5,871 bases of DNA, from NCBI GenBank assembly GCA_026396335.1, contig JAPLWZ010000121.1:1-5871 (forward strand). The letters are read 5' to 3'. Position 1 is the first letter of the stretch. Each line of letters begins with the position of its first letter. The notes beneath the pieces were generated by a model. That model was not told the origin of the DNA. It was given only the letters and a program-made list of their open reading frames with translations, and searched no databases. Shown piece after piece: positions 4,721 through 5,871 of the stretch. A program made the translations under genes and the position numbers. The stretch is from Microcaldota archaeon (lineage in GTDB: Archaea; Micrarchaeota; Micrarchaeia; Anstonellales; Anstonellaceae).

Positions 4721-4900
4721 TAAAACAGGCATTAGAGCGCCCTTTTGGAAAAAAACGAGGAAAACAAGCCCTAATTGAGCTAAAATGACTATTGAGTGCT
4801 TTAATTGAATAAAAACAGTTATTAGGGCTCTTTTTTTCAAAAAAAAGGCTAATGAAGCCCACTTTTGAGCTAAAAGGGATTATGAGCTTCCTTTATTCCC
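4721..4900. repeat. Six degenerate tandem repeats of exactly 30 bp
   Basis: Units begin at 4721, 4751, 4781, 4811, 4841 and 4871 with no insertions or deletions. Unit positions 2-5 are A in all six, position 26 is T in all six, position 25 is T in five and position 27 is G in four. Most units also share a central ATTAG/ATGAG-like block and a T-tract near 22-26. The unit junctions follow TTGArnwAAAA; TTGAGCTAAAA is identical at 4775-4785 and 4865-4875, exactly 90 bp apart. The units are too diverged to be CRISPR repeats. A weaker unit may precede the array (4691-4720). The array fills most of the space between divergent promoters and ends 35 bp before the decarboxylase TATA box. Confidence 0.8.
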
Positions 4901-4935
4901 TCACTTGGCAAATATTTAAAAGCGTTTTTGGAGCG

Positions 4936-4943
4936 TATATAAA
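4936..4943 (+). promoter_or_regulatory. TATA box of the decarboxylase gene
   Basis: TATATAAA is a near-ideal archaeal TATA box. Initiation is expected near 4966, giving a leader of about 42 nt with a Shine-Dalgarno site. The leader starts with a small potential hairpin, TAAAG/CTTTA around a TGAGTC loop (4964-4979). A second TATA-like stretch, TTTAAAAG (4914-4921), lies 22 bp upstream and may be an alternative promoter. Confidence 0.7.
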
Positions 4944-4991
4944 CAGATTTCTCCTATCGGGGATAAAGTGAGTCCTTTAACGGGGGGAAGA

Positions 4992-4996
4992 GGAGG
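4992..4996 (+). promoter_or_regulatory. Shine-Dalgarno site of the decarboxylase gene
   Basis: GGAGG lies in a purine-rich run 11 nt before the ATG at 5008. The spacing is long, but homology fixes the start: MFGPHL is the usual N terminus of this enzyme group. Confidence 0.6.
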
Positions 4997-5007
4997 AAAA
5001 GAAACAA

Positions 5008-5454
5008 ATGTTTGGACCGCATCTAACGATGGATATGTACGGGTGCAATAAGAAAAAATTAAAAGATGTCAATTTCGTTTATTCTTTCCTGGATGAGTTG
5101 CCGGCGCTTGTCGGCATGACAAAGATAATGCCGCCGTATACATTTGCGTATAACGGCCTGAAGCCGGAGGACTGGGGGGTTTCCGGCATAGTGCTGATTG
5201 CAGAGTCGCACATCAGCATACACACTTTCCCTGAGAAGGGCTATGCTAGCGTGGACATTTTCTCATGCAAGGAGTTCGACGTCGAGTCTGCAAGCGACAT
5301 AATCGCAAGCAAGTTCGAGGCAAAAACCTACGAGCGGAACTTCCTGATGAGGGGCAGGCACTTCCCGAAAGACATCTGGCGCGCAAAGCAGGCGGTTGAA
5401 CTGGAGCGCGAAAGGGAAGGCACGAAGGTAAAGGAAACTGAATTAGAGAGATAG
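5008..5454 (+). CDS. speD: Pyruvoyl-dependent S-adenosylmethionine decarboxylase family protein (SpeD/SpeH type)
   Basis: Family members are made as a proenzyme that cleaves itself at a Glu-Ser bond, turning the serine into the pyruvoyl cofactor. The classical reaction decarboxylates AdoMet to provide the aminopropyl donor for spermidine. Here IAESHISIHTFPEKGYASVDIFSCKEFD (residues 64-91) contains the cleavage site E66-S67, the processing histidine H72 and the catalytic cysteine C87. The Ser-His-Cys spacing (5 and 15) equals that of Thermotoga maritima (S63, H68, C83). The N terminus MFGPHLTMDMYGC and the GVSGIVLIAES segment are also typical. The 148 residues include a long central insertion (about 30-55, LPALVGMTKIMPPYTFAYNG) and a charged C-terminal helix. 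Some archaeal homologues, such as the Sulfolobus arginine decarboxylase, act on amino acids instead, so the substrate is not settled. No aminopropyltransferase gene is in the window. Confidence 0.9.
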   Translation: MFGPHLTMDMYGCNKKKLKDVNFVYSFLDELPALVGMTKIMPPYTFAYNGLKPEDWGVSGIVLIAESHISIHTFPEKGYASVDIFSCKEFDVESASDIIASKFEAKTYERNFLMRGRHFPKDIWRAKQAVELEREREGTKVKETELER

Positions 5455-5467
5455 GCTTCCTTCCTGC

Positions 5468-5517
5468 TTTTGTTTTTTATTTTACTTTTTTGTTTAGTTT
5501 ATTTGTTTTATTTTTTT
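5468..5517 (+). terminator. T-rich terminator region of the decarboxylase gene
   Basis: Starting 14 nt after the stop codon, the plus strand has about eight T-runs of three to seven bases, broken by single other bases. Such repeated oligo-T stretches are the standard intrinsic terminator for archaeal RNA polymerase. A further eight-T run follows at about 5552-5559, before the 3' end of the convergent gene. Confidence 0.8.
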
Positions 5518-5571
5518 AGAATTAGAAGGCGAGGCGACCAGCCATTTTCTTTTTTTTCAACCCCAATTTAC

Positions 5572-5871
5572 TTACTTTCCAGGGCAGTCGGAGTCACAGA
5601 TGGAAACCGAATTGACATATTTGCTCATTATCTGCGCCGAGTAGTCGTAGCCTGGAGGGGAACTTGTCGAAAGGGTGCGCAAGTAGGCGATGAAATTCTG
5701 CTTGCCCCCGTTGCATTCGCCGCCATTGTCACGCTGCGAAATGAAATCATTAAGCTTGCTGTTATAGCCAAGGCCGAAATAGTTCAGCGAGGCAAGGTAG
5801 TAGGATGCCCAGCCGCGCTCATCATCTTTCATGCCGTCGGTGCACTTGGAAAGCTGCGCCCAGTTGTTGTT
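5572..5871 (-). CDS. Hypothetical cysteine-containing protein, C-terminal part (5' end outside window)
   Basis: The open frame runs in from the right edge; 99 residues are visible before the TAA (complement of 5572-5574). The ATG at 5832 is only an internal methionine, because the frame continues upstream of it with NNNWAQLSKCTDG. Visible cysteines are C10, C53, C92 and C96 (counting from the first visible residue), the last two in ICDSDCPGK near the C terminus. The many Ser, Asn, Tyr and Gly residues and the spaced cysteines look like a secreted or cell-surface protein with disulfides, but a signal peptide would lie outside the window. The segment RGWASYYLASLNYFGLGYNS (19-38) vaguely resembles a TPR or other helical-repeat helix pair; this is weak. 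It is convergent with the decarboxylase gene. I do not recognise a family. Confidence 0.65.
   Translation of the reverse strand, partial: NNNWAQLSKCTDGMKDDERGWASYYLASLNYFGLGYNSKLNDFISQRDNGGECNGGKQNFIAYLRTLSTSSPPGYDYSAQIMSKYVNSVSICDSDCPGK

Noticed and set aside
4668..4862. 64-residue minus-strand open frame with a GTG start and recurring SIRA/SIKA residues
   Set aside because: The internal repetition simply reflects the 30-bp DNA repeat read in a frame divisible by three. Base composition is that of the AT-rich intergenic region, there is no ribosome binding site, and the product is low-complexity.
4721..4900. CRISPR array
   Set aside because: The 30-bp units are contiguous, have no unique spacers between conserved repeats, and differ from each other at most positions. 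No cas genes are present.
4544..5007. tRNA or other structured RNA gene in the 464-bp intergenic region
   Set aside because: No tRNA cloverleaf elements (GGTTCGANNC arm, CCA-type acceptor pairing) or recognised riboswitch core were seen; the region is best explained by promoters, palindromes and the 30-bp array.
5830..5832. ATG at 5832 (minus) as the start of the last gene
   Set aside because: The frame stays open to the window edge with sensible residues including a cysteine, so the gene most likely starts outside the window.

Overview
The window looks archaeal. It carries an archaeal/eukaryotic-type ribosomal protein (L15e), two archaeal RNase P protein subunits, the tRNA ligase RtcB, archaeal TATA boxes about 26-28 bp upstream of expected start sites, probable leaderless genes, and T-rich terminators. 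Several conserved proteins are shorter than usual (L15e 163 aa, Rpp30-like 151 aa, Pop5-like 104 aa). Together with tight gene packing, this suggests a reduced-genome lineage such as DPANN (for example Diapherotrites or Micrarchaeota). That placement is inference; no rRNA gene is present to confirm it.

Layout. 1-794 (+): the C-terminal 263 residues of RtcB, with the gene continuing off the left edge. 834-1793 (+): an unrecognised 319-residue helical protein with an acidic half, a basic half and a beta-rich tail. 1825-1865: a strong GC-rich hairpin between convergent genes. 1864-2280 (-): a small two-helix membrane protein of unknown function. 2426-3689 (+): a compact operon rpl15e - rnp3 - rnp2, each gene preceded by a near-identical GGTGAY Shine-Dalgarno element. 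This is a piece of the known archaeal ribosome/RNase P/exosome superoperon, but the usual proteasome and exosome genes do not follow. 3695-4543 (-): a protein with three four-cysteine zinc modules and a duplicated VFD-x-R-x-RK motif, convergent with rnp2 and 5 nt from it. 4544-5007: a 464-bp AT-rich intergenic region between divergent promoters. 5008-5454 (+): a pyruvoyl-dependent decarboxylase of the AdoMet decarboxylase family, followed by a long T-rich terminator. 5572-5871 (-): the C-terminal part of a cysteine-containing protein of unknown function, continuing off the right edge.

The most unusual element is in the intergenic region. Positions 4721-4900 hold six degenerate tandem units of exactly 30 bp with no insertions or deletions. 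Every unit has AAAA at unit positions 2-5 and a T-tract near its end, and most units are imperfect dyads. It is flanked by a 21-bp near-perfect palindrome (4625-4645), shorter palindromes and several TATA-like elements. The 30-bp period equals the footprint of one archaeal histone dimer and about three helical turns, so a chromatin-positioning or curved-DNA control element for the decarboxylase and/or the zinc protein is a reasonable hypothesis.

Functionally the window mixes RNA processing (RtcB ligation, RNase P), translation (L15e), polyamine metabolism (decarboxylase) and four proteins without a recognised function.
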